A DNA stretch of 6,332 nt from Alphaproteobacteria bacterium (lineage in GTDB: Bacteria > Pseudomonadota > Alphaproteobacteria > RF32 > UBA3637): positions 1-6,332 of the forward strand of contig JAGBRF010000088.1 in the NCBI GenBank assembly GCA_017632555.1. Direction: 5' to 3'. A model generated the notes under the pieces. The model worked only from the letters and a program-made list of their open reading frames with translations. It did no database searches and had not been told where the DNA came from. The position numbers and the translations under genes were made by a program. Shown one piece after another: positions 6,311 to 6,332 of the stretch. Each line of letters begins with the position of its first letter. The stretch's first letter is position 1.

Positions 6311-6332
6311 TATTTCTTTGTTCTTTAGTTAA

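Noticed and set aside
1..6332. CRISPR array, insertion sequence or attachment site
   Set aside because: No regularly spaced direct repeats, transposase motifs or long terminal inverted repeats were seen on either strand.

Overview
The window looks like chromosomal DNA from a moderately AT-rich, Gram-negative bacterium, most likely an uncultured alphaproteobacterium of the host/gut-associated kind. The evidence is twofold. The left edge carries the start of an elongation factor Tu gene whose N-terminus ([20 protein letters not shown]) resembles alphaproteobacterial EF-Tu. The centre is a type V autotransporter, which needs an outer membrane. The lineage is inferred from remembered sequence resemblance, not from a search.

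Layout: (1) 266-1, minus strand: first 88 codons of tuf, cut by the window edge. (2) 267-618: divergent intergenic region, very AT-rich. It contains a good sigma-70-type promoter for tuf (TTGACA-17-TAAAAG) with an A/T palindrome where an UP element would lie. It also has a perfect TATAAT box for the rightward gene, and a clear Shine-Dalgarno site that places the real start of the large gene at 619 and not at the upstream ATG at 553. I see no RNA gene here. (3) 619-5454, plus strand: one giant autotransporter of 1611 residues. In order it has a signal peptide, two ankyrin-like repeats, a Gly-rich hydrophobic segment, a four-cysteine module, a long degenerate beta-solenoid passenger, a Pro/acidic linker, a helical segment and a C-terminal outer-membrane beta-barrel ending in Phe. 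(4) 5470-5500: a strong hairpin shared as a bidirectional terminator by two convergent genes. (5) 6310-5513, minus strand: the C-terminal part of an actin/Hsp70-fold ATPase. It lacks the N-terminal nucleotide-binding loop, so it is truncated, frameshifted, or one piece of a split gene.

The genes do not form one pathway. tuf is a housekeeping translation gene. The autotransporter is a monocistronic surface protein between its own promoter and terminator. The actin-like ATPase belongs to a separate leftward unit that enters from the right. The most interesting items are the unusual N-terminal architecture of the autotransporter (ankyrin + membrane-like segment + Cys module ahead of a beta-solenoid) and the headless ATPase.
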